Shown here one piece after another: positions 44,752 to 53,928 of a DNA stretch of 64,000 nt. A program made the translations under genes and the position numbers. Each line of letters starts with the position of its first letter. Within the stretch, counting starts at the first letter, position 1. The stretch is from Pseudomonas piscis (GTDB taxonomy: Bacteria > Pseudomonadota > Gammaproteobacteria > Pseudomonadales > Pseudomonadaceae). Below the pieces are notes generated by a model. It saw only the letters and a list, made by a program, of their open reading frames with translations. It had not been told where the DNA came from and did not search any database. The stretch lies in contig NZ_WHUV01000003.1 of assembly GCF_009380155.1 (NCBI RefSeq), forward strand, positions 124,001 through 188,000, read 5' to 3'.

Positions 44752-45908
44752 GGCTTGGACTCCTGGGCCTGGGCCACCTGCGGCGGATCGCCCACCACCT
44801 GGACCAGCGCGCCGGGCTTGAGCCGCGACTGGCCGTCGCTGACCAGCACATCGCCGGCCTGGACCCCGGAAATGATATTCAGGGCGCTGTCCTGGTACAG
44901 CACCTGCACCGGCACCGCTTCCACCTTGTCGCCCTTGACCCGGTACACGAAGCGCTGGTCCAGGCCGCGCTGGACCACGGTCGGCGGTACGGTCAGCGCG
45001 CCCTGGTCCAGGGCGGTCTGGATCTTCACCGTTACCAATTGTCCAGGCCAGAGCGCCTGGCGAGCATTGGCGAACTCGGCCTTGGCGCGCAGGGTGCCGG
45101 TATCGCTATTGATCTGGTTGTCGATCAGGGTCATGTGGCCGTTGCCCAGCAGCGCCCCGGGGTGGTCGCCGTCGGCCCCCAGGTAGGCCTTGACCGCCGC
45201 TGGATCCTGGGCCTGGATCAGGCCTTGCAGGGTGGGCAGCATCTGCTGGGGCAGGGAAAACTCCACGGCGATGGGATCGATCTGGGTCACCGAGAACAGA
45301 CCCTGGCTGTCGGTCATGCGCAGGAAGTTGCCTTCATCCACGGTACGAATACCCACTCGTCCAGTAACTGGAGAGCGGATCTGGGTGTAGGAGAGCTGTA
45401 CCAGGGCGGCATCGATGGCTGCCTGGTTGCCCTGGACTGTGGCGTTGAGCTGGTTGACCAGGGCCAGTTGCTGGTCGTAGGTCTGCTTGGAAACCCCGTC
45501 ATCCACCGACAGCAGCTTGTAGCGCTTGAGGTTGACCTGGGCCACCTGGAGCTGCGCCTGGTTCTGCGCCAGTTGGGCCCGAGCCTGGTCCAGGGCGGCA
45601 CGGATCGCCCGGTCGTCGATGGTGGCCAGCAGGTCGCCGGCCTTGACCAGTTGCCCTTCCTTGACCAGCAACCGGGTGAGGATGCCATCCACCTGGGGCC
45701 GGATGACCACGCTGTGCAGCGACAGCACCGTACCGATGCCGCTGGTGTAGCGCGGCAGGTCCTGGCGGAGCACTTCCACCACCCGTACCGGAATCGCCGT
45801 GGGGGCGGCCGATCTGGCGGTCGTCGGCCGGTACAGGAACCACGCCCCGGTGGCGACGAGGGCCACGAGCAAGGCGGCGGTGACGGCGGTTTTCTTGGCG
45901 ATGGACAT
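44748..45908 (-). CDS. RND periplasmic adaptor (MdtA-like)
   Basis: 386 residues; membrane-fusion protein. N-terminal membrane anchor (VTAALLVALVATGAWFLY), lipoyl halves VVIRPQVDGILTRLLVKEGQLVKAGDLLATID and IRSPVTGRVGIRTVDEGNFL flanking a helical hairpin, then beta-barrel and membrane-proximal domains (LRAKAEFANARQALWPGQLVTVKI). It links the permease to a TolC-type channel that must be encoded elsewhere. First gene of the adaptor-permease-regulator-kinase unit. Confidence 0.92.
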   Translation of the reverse strand: MSIAKKTAVTAALLVALVATGAWFLYRPTTARSAAPTAIPVRVVEVLRQDLPRYTSGIGTVLSLHSVVIRPQVDGILTRLLVKEGQLVKAGDLLATIDDRAIRAALDQARAQLAQNQAQLQVAQVNLKRYKLLSVDDGVSKQTYDQQLALVNQLNATVQGNQAAIDAALVQLSYTQIRSPVTGRVGIRTVDEGNFLRMTDSQGLFSVTQIDPIAVEFSLPQQMLPTLQGLIQAQDPAAVKAYLGADGDHPGALLGNGHMTLIDNQINSDTGTLRAKAEFANARQALWPGQLVTVKIQTALDQGALTVPPTVVQRGLDQRFVYRVKGDKVEAVPVQVLYQDSALNIISGVQAGDVLVSDGQSRLKPGALVQVVGDPPQVAQAQESKP

Positions 45909-46131
45909 GGAGGGAGGCGCCGGGGGGCAGTGATGTCGGAAGGATGGCCAGGATCTGTGGACAGTTATATTCCGGCGACCGGGTCAGCAGCGTGACGGCC
46001 AGCTGTCAGCGCTGTCAGAAAAGTCCTCGATGGGCGCTGTCGCCACGCTCAAAGTCCTGGGCCCTGCAGGTATACTGCCGCTCCCCGTGGTCCGTTCCTG
46101 GTCCCGGTTGTCCTATCTCCCCGGAGTTTCC

Positions 46132-46377
46132 ATGACATCCCCCGTACAGCCCGATATCAATGCGGTTTCGCACACCGAGCCTGTGGCTGAGTCGGTCGCC
46201 AGCGACAGCGAAGGCAAGGCTGCGATCCCGGCGTTCAAGTTTCCTTTCAAGCCCGCGCAATTCCTGGCGGCCAAAAACGCGAGCCAGCCCAGCTATCGCA
46301 ACGGTGCCGGCGACTACCACGCCAAGACCCCCGGTGTAGCGCCTCCGGGCACTCGACGCTCCATGGGCAAACGCTGA
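46132..46377 (+). CDS. Small protein, function unknown
   Basis: 81 residues from the ATG at 46132, which has GGAG 5 bases upstream. No signal peptide or membrane segment. The N-terminal half is acidic and polar (probably disordered); the C-terminal half is basic with aromatic residues (FKFPFKPAQFLAAKN, then GAGDYHAKTPG and PPGTRRSMGKR), which could bind a protein or nucleic acid. A TATACT hexamer at 46071 could be its -10 element. It precedes the Aer-like gene by 157 bases. I do not recognise a family. Confidence 0.6.
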   Translation: MTSPVQPDINAVSHTEPVAESVASDSEGKAAIPAFKFPFKPAQFLAAKNASQPSYRNGAGDYHAKTPGVAPPGTRRSMGKR

Positions 46378-46534
46378 GATCGCCGACATTCGCGGATAAA
46401 GCAGCCATTTACGCTTTTCAAGCACGATGATGGCTAATTGCTTTAAAACTGAGCTGGATCAGTGTTTGTGCTTTCAGTGCGCTTAGAGTCAGCAGCCCTG
46501 CTGACTCTACCCAACAATTACGAGCGCGCTATCC

Positions 46535-48118
46535 ATGAAGATCAACCTTCCGGTTACTGGGCGAAACGTGGACTTTGCCCCTGATGCGAACATCCTCTCG
46601 ACCACCGATCTGACCAGCGCGATCACCTACGCCAACCCTGATTTCATCAATATCAGTGGTTACAGCCGTGAGGAATTGTTGGGCTCTCCCCATAACCTGT
46701 TGCGCCATCCGGACATGCCGAAGGCGGCGTTCGCCCATATGTGGCGGACCCTCAAGCGCGGCCGTTCGTGGATGGGCATGGTGAAGAACCGCTGCAAGAA
46801 CGGCGATCACTATTGGGTCAGTGCCTACGTCACCCCCGTGACCCGCGACGGCCAGGCGGTGGAATACCAATCGGTGCGGACCAAGCCCAGCCCGCAACAG
46901 GTACAGGCTGCCGAGCGAGCCTATGGCCGCCTGAACAACCCGGGACCATCCTGGTGGAACCTGCTGCCGGTGATGAGCCTGCGCTTGCGCCTGTGGGCCT
47001 GGATCAGCGCCAGTTTCATCGGCACCTTCGGCATCTCGGTGTGGCTGTTGCCCCAGTCATGGATGTACCAGGGCGCGGCGGTGGCCCTGGGATGCTGCCT
47101 GGGCTCGTTGGGGGTCGGCTGGCAGTTGCGGCCACTGGGGCGCCTGAACCAACGGGCGCGGCAGATCGGTGACAACCCTTTGAGCCAGGGCATCTATACC
47201 GGGCGGATGGACGAGTTCGGGCGTATCGAGTTCGCCCTGCAGATGCTCGAGGCCCAGGTCGGCGCGGTGGTGGGGCGTATTGGCGACGCTTCCCAGCGCC
47301 TGGCCGGGCATGCGTCCGAGCTGGTGGAACACTTGCATTGCAGCCACAACAGCACCCTGGAGCAGCAGGCGGAAACCGATCAGGTAGCGGCGGCCATCAA
47401 CCAGATGGCGGCCAGCGTGGCCGAGGTGGCCACCCATGCCCAGCAGGCTTCGGTGGCGGCCGACCAGGCGGAGAGCGAAACCCGCGAGGGCCACCTGTTG
47501 GTGGGGGAAAGCCGCAGCGCGGTGCTGCGCCTGGCCAACGAGCTGGAGCGGGCGACTGAAGTCATCCATCAGTTGGAAAGCCACAGCATCGACATTTCCG
47601 GGGTGCTGGAGGTGATCCGCAGCATCGCCGAGCAGACCAACCTGCTGGCCCTGAATGCGGCGATCGAGGCGGCGCGCGCCGGGGAGCAGGGCCGCGGTTT
47701 CGCCGTGGTGGCCGACGAGGTGCGCGGGTTGGCCCAGCGGACCCAGGATTCCACCAATGAGATCCAGCGCATGATCAGCACCCTGCAAAACGGTGCGCGC
47801 AACGCCGTCGAGGCCATGCAGCACAGCAGCCAGCATGTGGAAAGCAGCGTCGACCAGGCCCAGCGTGCGGCGGTGGCCCTGGACGGCATCAGCCAGCGGG
47901 TCAACCAGATCACCGAGATGAGCTTGCAGATCGCCGCGGCAGTGGAAGAGCAGAGCGCGGTGAGCGAAGACATCAACCGCAACATCATCGGCATTCGCAA
48001 TGCCTGCGAGGCGACCGTCCATGCCGGCCAGCTCAGCCATGTGAACTCCGGCGACGTGGCCGGCCTGGCAGGGGATCTGCGCCAACTGGCCCTGGAGTTC
48101 TGGCACAAGCGCGCCTGA
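46535..48118 (+). CDS. aer: Aer-like aerotaxis receptor (PAS + methyl-accepting domain)
   Basis: 527 residues. Cytoplasmic N-terminal PAS domain (about 20-120: ITYANPDFINISGYSREELLG, HNLLRHPDMPKAAF, VKNRCKNGDHYWVSAYVTPV), as in FAD-binding Aer. Two adjacent membrane helices follow (about 150-190) with little periplasm, a HAMP-like region, and the MCP signalling hairpin with the conserved tip IRSIAEQTNLLALNAAIEAARAGEQGRGFAVVADEVR. It senses redox or electron-transport state through FAD and signals to CheA. Confidence 0.9.
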   Translation: MKINLPVTGRNVDFAPDANILSTTDLTSAITYANPDFINISGYSREELLGSPHNLLRHPDMPKAAFAHMWRTLKRGRSWMGMVKNRCKNGDHYWVSAYVTPVTRDGQAVEYQSVRTKPSPQQVQAAERAYGRLNNPGPSWWNLLPVMSLRLRLWAWISASFIGTFGISVWLLPQSWMYQGAAVALGCCLGSLGVGWQLRPLGRLNQRARQIGDNPLSQGIYTGRMDEFGRIEFALQMLEAQVGAVVGRIGDASQRLAGHASELVEHLHCSHNSTLEQQAETDQVAAAINQMAASVAEVATHAQQASVAADQAESETREGHLLVGESRSAVLRLANELERATEVIHQLESHSIDISGVLEVIRSIAEQTNLLALNAAIEAARAGEQGRGFAVVADEVRGLAQRTQDSTNEIQRMISTLQNGARNAVEAMQHSSQHVESSVDQAQRAAVALDGISQRVNQITEMSLQIAAAVEEQSAVSEDINRNIIGIRNACEATVHAGQLSHVNSGDVAGLAGDLRQLALEFWHKRA

Positions 48119-48148
48119 GCCGCGTCTCGATGCCGCCAGGCGCCGGGC

Positions 48149-48898
48149 TCAGGCGGCCCGCAGCGGGATGAAGGCGTAGTCCAGGGGCGTATCGCTGGCC
48201 ACCTGGGCGCCACTGGCCGCGACCTCGGCGGCGACTTGTTCGTTGGACAGGTGGAAGCGCCAGGCTTGTTCCGGCGCTGCGAGCGGGTTGGCCTGGAACT
48301 GGTCGATGGCCTGGGCCAGGGCGCCCATGTCCGGCAGGTAGGCGGTAAAGCCGTCCCCCTTGAGCGCCGTGGTGCGGATGCCCAGTCGGGCGCAGATGGC
48401 TTGCTTGGCCTGGATGTCATCCCGGTCGGCCTGGCGCGAGCGCTGGATCAGTTCGGCCAGTTGCTCATCCACCAATTGTCCGCCGAGGATCAATTGCGGG
48501 CCCTGTTCCCAGGATTCCGGCGGGCACTCCTTGGCCGTGGGAACCAGAGGAATGTGCGGATTGATCTCCATGGGGTAGATGCGGCACACCAACGGCCTGC
48601 GCTCATAGATGCGGCACAGCTGGTCTTCGTCAAGATTCCGGCAGGGACCGACGTTATAGGCGGCGAAGGTGATCGCCACATAGGCATCGGCACTGCCGCT
48701 GGGCACCCGGCAGGAACGGCGCTGGGCATGTTCGCGTTGCTGTGTCGGCAAACCCAGGCCATTGCCGAGGAAGGCCTCCACCAGCACGATCACCTGGCCG
48801 CCATCGGCCGCCCAGGCCCGGGCTTCGGCGAGAGTCAGGGGAACATGGTGGTCGTGGCAGCACTTGCCACAGCCTACGCAGGAAAACCGAGTGTTCAT
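48149..48898 (-). CDS. YkgJ-family cysteine cluster protein
   Basis: 249 residues from the ATG at 48898 (the longer in-frame extension lacks family features). The N-terminal CVGCGKCC cluster and the downstream CRNLDEDQLCRIYERRPLVCRIYPME form the YkgJ/UPF0153 zinc- or iron-sulfur-binding signature. Members are soluble and of unknown function. It ends 31 bases from the convergent aer-like gene. Confidence 0.82.
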   Translation of the reverse strand: MNTRFSCVGCGKCCHDHHVPLTLAEARAWAADGGQVIVLVEAFLGNGLGLPTQQREHAQRRSCRVPSGSADAYVAITFAAYNVGPCRNLDEDQLCRIYERRPLVCRIYPMEINPHIPLVPTAKECPPESWEQGPQLILGGQLVDEQLAELIQRSRQADRDDIQAKQAICARLGIRTTALKGDGFTAYLPDMGALAQAIDQFQANPLAAPEQAWRFHLSNEQVAAEVAASGAQVASDTPLDYAFIPLRAA

Positions 48899-48989
48899 GG
48901 CGTGAGCAACCAAAGCGGATCGAAAGGGCGCGTCGTCTTTCTGTTGTTCGACGCTGCGAATGGCCCTGGCGAAGCAAGTTATGCGCCAG

Positions 48990-49316
48990 TCAACGGCTCT
49001 TGAGCGCTGGGCCAATGCTGTCCCACTCGCTGACCACCGCCTTGCGGCTTGGTCGGTGGTACAGGCACAGCTCGATGCCGTTGCGGCCCTGCATGTGCTT
49101 CTGTGGATACTGGCCCTGGAGCAACAGGGCGCTATAGCCGACCCTGTCGTCGAACTGGGTGCCGGGGCCCAGCGGTTTGGCGTCTTTCAGGCCGCTGGCC
49201 TGGACGCAGGCGCGCTGCATGGCCTGCTCCAGTTCGGCCCAGGCCTGGTCGCTGGAAGCGTGGGCCGGGCCAGAGACGGCGACGAGACAGAGCAGGGCCA
49301 GGGTCTTGTGGTTCAT
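48990..49316 (-). CDS. Small exported protein, function unknown
   Basis: 108 residues from the ATG at 49316 (a TTG 15 bases upstream is the alternative). Signal peptide MNHKTLALLCLVAVSGPAHASS, then a mature part of about 85 residues with two cysteines that could form a disulfide (RACVQASG and ELCLYHRPS). The segment VGYSALLLQGQYPQKHMQGRNGIELCLY looks structured. It sits between YkgJ-family and GNAT genes on the same strand. I do not recognise a family. Confidence 0.65.
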   Translation of the reverse strand: MNHKTLALLCLVAVSGPAHASSDQAWAELEQAMQRACVQASGLKDAKPLGPGTQFDDRVGYSALLLQGQYPQKHMQGRNGIELCLYHRPSRKAVVSEWDSIGPALKSR

Positions 49317-49479
49317 GGAGTGCGATCTCAAGGCGTGATACCCAGATGGACCCTGGCGACGGCCTGTGGTTCGCTGCTGTCGCAGGCGACAGGAGGGGAG
49401 GGCGAAGGTCTTGCGGGTCTGGTCGCGGCCTCGCAGGCTCAGCAGTGGCTACAGGCCGTGCGTGTCGGCGTAAGTTTGC

Positions 49480-49959
49480 CTATGGCACCAGCTCGCGGCG
49501 GACCACTTGCATACCCGCGCTGTCGTACAGGCGGCGGGCGCGCAGGTTGTCTTCCAGCACCTTGAGGTCGAGCCGCTCCTCCCGGCGTTCGGCGAACATC
49601 ACGAACACCTGTTGCAAAAGGGCCCGGCCCAGGCCTCGGCCGCGTGCGTCGGCATGCACCACCAGGTCCTTGAGGTAGGCGCTGGTCCAGCACTGGGCCA
49701 CGCCTATGACCCGGCCGGCCTCCTGGAGCACCAGGCAGAGTTCAGGATCGTATTCGGCATCGGTCTCGAAGGCCTTGCGCCAGGTATCGAGGTCCGGGAC
49801 GCGGCCGCCGCCGTCCAGGTAACCCAGCTGCATCAAATGATGCACCTCTGGTGCGAGATCCGGGCTGTAGTGGCTCAGGCTGACCCCGGCCGGCCATCGA
49901 GGGGCGAGTTGCGGGCCGCTCAGGTCGCGGCGCATCAACAGACAATAGCGCTCTTCCAC
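49480..49959 (-). CDS. GNAT-family N-acetyltransferase
   Basis: 159 residues; GNAT fold with the acetyl-CoA loop in LKDLVVHADARGRGLGRALLQQVF (R-G-x-G-L/A core) and the C-terminal VLEDNLRARRLYDSAGMQVV. The acceptor is unknown. It starts 3 bases from the stop of the CheV gene upstream, so the two are cotranscribed. Confidence 0.85.
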   Translation of the reverse strand: MEERYCLLMRRDLSGPQLAPRWPAGVSLSHYSPDLAPEVHHLMQLGYLDGGGRVPDLDTWRKAFETDAEYDPELCLVLQEAGRVIGVAQCWTSAYLKDLVVHADARGRGLGRALLQQVFVMFAERREERLDLKVLEDNLRARRLYDSAGMQVVRRELVP

Positions 49960-49962
49960 GGT

Positions 49963-50865
49963 TCAGGCTCCGTGGGCGGCGATGGCCTTGGCCGCATCGA
50001 TCAGGCAGCGAGTCAGCTCCGGCGAGGAGAACTTGGTCAGCACCGCATTGGCCCCGGCCTGGCGCGCCTTATCGCTGTTCATCGCGCTGTCCAGGGAGGT
50101 ATGCAGCAGCACATACAGGTGGGCGAAGTCCGGGGTCTCGCGCAGGGTCCGGGTCAGGGCATAGCCGTCCATCTCGGACATTTCGATGTCCGAGACGATC
50201 AGGTTGATTTCGTTGGCCGTGCCTTGCAGTTCCAGCAGGCAGTCGATGGCTTCCTTGGCGCTGCGGGCGGTGTGGCATTGCAGGCCGAGGTTGCGCAGGG
50301 TGTGCACCGATTGCTGCAGCGCCACCTGGCTGTCGTCCACCACCAGGATGCGCGCGTTGCCCAGGGCATCGGCGTCTTCCATGCTCAATTCGGTGGGTGC
50401 CATCTCGATCTGGGCCGGGGCGATGCCATGGATCACCTTCTCGATGTCCAGCACCTGCACCAGGGTCCCGTCTACCTGGGTCACCCCGGTGATGTAGGAC
50501 TTGATGCCGCCCGAGCCGTAGGGCGGCGGACGGATATCGGTGGTCAGGCAGTGCACGATTTTGCTCACGGCCTGCACGTGCAGGCCCTGCTTGGAGCGGC
50601 TGACGTCGGTGACGATCAGGCAGCCGGCGTCCGGGTCGGCCAGGGGACGCTCGCCGATGGCCCGGCTGAGATCGATCACCGACAGCGAGTTGCCGCGCAA
50701 AGTGGCGATGCCTTTCACATGGGGATGGGATTCAGGCAGCTTGGTCAGGGGCGGGCAGGGAATGATTTCGCTGACCTTAAGCAGGTTGATGGCCATCAGC
50801 TTGCCGCTGCGCAAGGTAAACAGCAGAAGCGAAAGCGAATCTGCGCGGGCTTTGTTGGAGGACAT
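49963..50865 (-). CDS. cheV: Chemotaxis coupling protein CheV
   Basis: 300 residues from the ATG at 50865 (AAGAAGG about 6 bases upstream). The CheW-like domain (about 10-155: LLLFTLRSGKLMAINLLKVSEII, GIATLRGNSLSVIDLSRAIG) is fused to a receiver domain (about 170-295: ARILVVDDSQVALQQ, phosphoacceptor D in LIVSDIEMSEMDGYAL). CheV couples receptors to CheA and may drain phosphate in adaptation. Pseudomonads have several; which receptor it serves cannot be told, but an Aer-like receptor lies 3 kb away. Confidence 0.9.
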   Translation of the reverse strand: MSSNKARADSLSLLLFTLRSGKLMAINLLKVSEIIPCPPLTKLPESHPHVKGIATLRGNSLSVIDLSRAIGERPLADPDAGCLIVTDVSRSKQGLHVQAVSKIVHCLTTDIRPPPYGSGGIKSYITGVTQVDGTLVQVLDIEKVIHGIAPAQIEMAPTELSMEDADALGNARILVVDDSQVALQQSVHTLRNLGLQCHTARSAKEAIDCLLELQGTANEINLIVSDIEMSEMDGYALTRTLRETPDFAHLYVLLHTSLDSAMNSDKARQAGANAVLTKFSSPELTRCLIDAAKAIAAHGA

Positions 50866-51001
50866 AAAAACCTTCTTCTTGAAGAATTGGCGCGTGGATC
50901 GAACCACGGACAACCATTGATAACGGGTTATCGACGTTTTCAGGACAGGCTTTAGCCGGATTGGCCGATCCGGCTCGTTGCATGCACCGCCCCGAGTGCG
51001 C

Positions 51002-52555
51002 TCATTTGAGCCCCAGGCGCCTGGCCAGGCGACTCAGGTTGGCCCTGTCCAAGCCTAGCTCACGGGCGGCGGCGGCCCAGTTGTGCTGGTGCCGTTGCAG
51101 GCAGGCGTCGATCAACTGGCGCTGGTAGTGCTCGGTGGCCTGGCGCAGGTCCCCGGAAGCCGCCAGTGGCAGGGCCGGCGGCGCTGCTTCGGCGGCCACG
51201 CCGGGTTTTTCGCCTGCATGGGGCAGGTCCAGGTCCGCGGCGTCGAGGCTGAGGATCTTCGGCCGTTGCCGGTGGTTACCCAGGGCCTTGAGGGCGCTGC
51301 GGCCGATCAGGTGCTCCAGCTCGCGGACGTTGCCCGGCCAGTGGTAGGCCAGCAACGCGGCCTGGGCATCGGCGCTCAGGCGCAGGCTGCCCAGGCCCAT
51401 GCGTGAACGGTTCTGCTCCAGGAAGTAGCCGCTGAGCAGCAGCACGTCCCGGCCACGGTCGCGCAACGCCGGGACGCGCAGTGGATAAACGCTCAGGCGA
51501 TGGTAGAAGTCGGCACGATAGCGGCCGTTGCGCACCTCTTGGGCCAGGTCGCGATTGGTCGCGGCGATCAGGCGCACGTCCACCCGATGCTCCTTGTCCG
51601 AGCCCAGGCGCTGCAACTGGCCGCTTTGCAGCACGCGCAACAGCTTGGCCTGGACGAGCAACGGCAATTCGCCCACTTCGTCGAGGAACAGGGTGCCGCC
51701 GTTGGCCAGCTCGAACTTGCCCTGGCGGTCCTGGGTGGCGCCGGTGAAGGCGCCCCGGACATGGCCGAACAGTTCGCTTTCCACCAGGGTATCCGGCAGG
51801 GCCGCGCAGTTGAGGCTGACCAGCGGCTGGTCGGCGCGTAGCGAGGCGGCGTGGATGGCCTGGGCCACCAGTTCCTTGCCGACCCCGGTTTCTCCGGTGA
51901 TCAGGACCGTCAGGTCGCTGCTGCCCACCAGGGCGATTTCTTCCATCAGGTGCTTGTGGGCCTTGCTCTGGCCGATCATTTCCCGATGCTGGCCGCTGGC
52001 CTGGCGATACACCTCGGCGCGCTGGTGCTCGTTCTCCGCTCGCTGGGCTAGGCGTTCGATGCGTTCGGCGGCGCTGACGGTGGCCGCGGCCAGGCTGGCG
52101 AAGGCCTGCAGGGCATCCAGCTCGATGGGTTCGAACCGTTGCGGATCCAGCGCGTCGAGGGTCAGCAGGCCCCATGGGCGTTCGTCGACGAACAGTGGGC
52201 AGCCCATGCAATCGTGGATCTCCAGGTGTTCGTCGAGCCCTTCCACCAAACCGTCGTAGGGGTCGGGTAGCTGGCTGTCGCTGGCGAAGCGGGTTGGTCC
52301 CGGGCTGGCCAGCAACGCGGCGAAACGTGGGTGTTCGCTGACCTTGAAGCGACGGCCCAGGGTGTCGGTGCTCAGGCCATCGACGGCTAGCGGCACCAGC
52401 CACTCGCCATCCAGGCGCAACAGCGCGGCGGCGTCGCAAGGCAGGAGCACGCGCAGGGCCTCCAGCAGGCGTCGATAGCGCTCGCCTTCCGGCAATTCCC
52501 GGGACAGGTCGGTGACCAGGGGCAGCAGCGTGGTGAGCAGGGCTTTTGCAGTCAT
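51002..52555 (-). CDS. norR: NO-responsive sigma-54 activator NorR/FhpR
   Basis: 517 residues. N-terminal GAF domain (about 20-180), which binds NO through a non-heme iron in NorR; AAA+ domain with Walker A TGETGVGKELVAQAIH, the sigma-54-contact loop GAFTGA, and Walker B TLFLDEVGELP; C-terminal Fis-type helix-turn-helix (NWAAAARELGLDRANLSRLARRLGLK). Its divergent neighbour is hmp, the target known for FhpR in P. aeruginosa, and three NorR boxes lie between, one covering the norR start codon. Confidence 0.93.
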   Translation of the reverse strand: MTAKALLTTLLPLVTDLSRELPEGERYRRLLEALRVLLPCDAAALLRLDGEWLVPLAVDGLSTDTLGRRFKVSEHPRFAALLASPGPTRFASDSQLPDPYDGLVEGLDEHLEIHDCMGCPLFVDERPWGLLTLDALDPQRFEPIELDALQAFASLAAATVSAAERIERLAQRAENEHQRAEVYRQASGQHREMIGQSKAHKHLMEEIALVGSSDLTVLITGETGVGKELVAQAIHAASLRADQPLVSLNCAALPDTLVESELFGHVRGAFTGATQDRQGKFELANGGTLFLDEVGELPLLVQAKLLRVLQSGQLQRLGSDKEHRVDVRLIAATNRDLAQEVRNGRYRADFYHRLSVYPLRVPALRDRGRDVLLLSGYFLEQNRSRMGLGSLRLSADAQAALLAYHWPGNVRELEHLIGRSALKALGNHRQRPKILSLDAADLDLPHAGEKPGVAAEAAPPALPLAASGDLRQATEHYQRQLIDACLQRHQHNWAAAARELGLDRANLSRLARRLGLK

Positions 52556-52606
52556 AAAGACTCCTTGTAGTCGTTACGACTATAAATTCATTGGGGTCTT
52601 TATGAC
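52551..52606. promoter_or_regulatory. Three NorR binding boxes (GT-N7-AC)
   Basis: GTCATAAAGAC (52551-52561, over the norR start), GTCGTTACGAC (52570-52580, inside the palindrome TAGTCGTTACGACTA) and GTCTTTATGAC (52596-52606). The first and third are reverse complements of each other apart from one base. Three upstream GT-N7-AC sites are what NorR needs to activate sigma-54 promoters in E. coli. Confidence 0.8.
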
Positions 52607-52646
52607 TACTATGTTTTTAACTTGTTGAATTTAAATGATTTTTATC

Positions 52647-52662
52647 TTGGCACGAATACTGA
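52647..52662 (+). promoter_or_regulatory. Sigma-54-type -24/-12 promoter of hmp
   Basis: TTGGCACG is an excellent -24 element. The -12 element, 10 bases after GG, reads CTGA instead of TTGC, so it is imperfect. It lies about 40 bases from the nearest NorR box and about 50 bases before hmp. Confidence 0.6.
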
Positions 52663-52709
52663 TTGGACGAGGGAAACCTGCAAGCAGTCATAAGTCCAGG
52701 AGTTGTCCC

Positions 52710-53891
52710 ATGCTAAGCGTCCAAGATCGCGCCATCATCAAATCCACCGTGCCCCTGCTGGAAAGCGGTGGTGAGGCCCTGATCACCCACTTCTACCGGA
52801 TGATGCTCTCGGAGTATCCAGAAGTCCGCCCACTGTTCAACCAGGCCCACCAGGCCAGCGGCGACCAACCCCGGGCCCTGGCCAATGGCGTGCTGATGTA
52901 CGCCCGGCACATCGACCAGCTCGACCAGCTGGGAGACCTGGTAGCCAAGATCATCAACAAGCACGTCGCCCTGCAGATCCTGCCGGAGCACTACCCCATC
53001 GTCGGCAGCTGCCTGTTGCGGGCCATCGCGGAAGTGCTGGGCAGCGAGATCGCCACCCAGGAGGTCATCGATGCCTGGGCCGCAGCCTACAACCAGCTGG
53101 CGAACATCCTGATCAGCGCCGAGGCGGCCATCTACGACGAGAAGGCCCAGGCCCCGGGCGGCTGGCGTGGTGCCCGGGAGTTCAAGTTGGTGCGCAAGGT
53201 GCAGGAAAGTGCGGAAATCACCTCCTTGTATTTCGAGCCGGCCGACCAGGGGCCGATCCTCGCCGCCGAACCGGGCCAGTACATCGGCCTGCAACTGTTC
53301 ATCGATGGCCAGGAAATTCGCCGCAATTACTCGCTGTCGGCCCTGTCCGACCAGGGCCAGTACCGCATCAGCGTCAAGCGCGAGGCCGGTGGCGTGGCCT
53401 CCAACTATCTGCATGACCAATGCCCGGTGGGCAGCAGCATCATGCTGTTCCCGCCTGCCGGGGAATTCACCCTGCAGGCCAGCGACAAGCCGCTGGTGCT
53501 GATCAGTGGGGGCGTCGGCATTACCCCGACCTTGCCGATGCTGGAGGCAGCGTTGGCTACCGAGCGTCCGGTACACTTCATTCATTGTGCGCGCAACGGC
53601 CAGGTGCATGCCTTCCGCCAGTGGGTCGACGCCCTGGCTGAACGTTATCCACAGCTCAAGCGTTTCTACTGCTATGCCGAGGATGATGGCGTCAGCCCGG
53701 CGGCCGACAACCTGGGCTTGTTGACCCAGGATCAGCTGGCGCAGTGGCTGCCCGAACAGCGCGACCTGGATGCCTACTTCCTCGGTCCCAAGGGCTTCAT
53801 GGCGGCGATCAAGCGCCACCTGAAGGCCCTGGGCATTCCTGAGCAGCAGAGCCGCTACGAGTTCTTTGGCCCGGCCGCGGCCCTGGAGTAA
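52710..53891 (+). CDS. hmp: Flavohemoglobin, nitric oxide dioxygenase
   Basis: 393 residues from the ATG at 52710 (CAGGAG 7 bases upstream). N-terminal globin domain with the proximal histidine in NKHVALQILPEHYPIVG (near residue 85), then FAD domain (RRNYSLSA, near 205) and NAD(P)H domain (LVLISGGVGITPTLPML, YFLGPKGFMAAIK). It converts NO and O2 to nitrate with NAD(P)H. Known as fhp in P. aeruginosa. Controlled by the divergent NorR. Confidence 0.96.
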   Translation: MLSVQDRAIIKSTVPLLESGGEALITHFYRMMLSEYPEVRPLFNQAHQASGDQPRALANGVLMYARHIDQLDQLGDLVAKIINKHVALQILPEHYPIVGSCLLRAIAEVLGSEIATQEVIDAWAAAYNQLANILISAEAAIYDEKAQAPGGWRGAREFKLVRKVQESAEITSLYFEPADQGPILAAEPGQYIGLQLFIDGQEIRRNYSLSALSDQGQYRISVKREAGGVASNYLHDQCPVGSSIMLFPPAGEFTLQASDKPLVLISGGVGITPTLPMLEAALATERPVHFIHCARNGQVHAFRQWVDALAERYPQLKRFYCYAEDDGVSPAADNLGLLTQDQLAQWLPEQRDLDAYFLGPKGFMAAIKRHLKALGIPEQQSRYEFFGPAAALE

Positions 53892-53928
53892 CCCTCCCGC
53901 CTGCCGGCTCCTGTCCTCCAGGGGCCGC

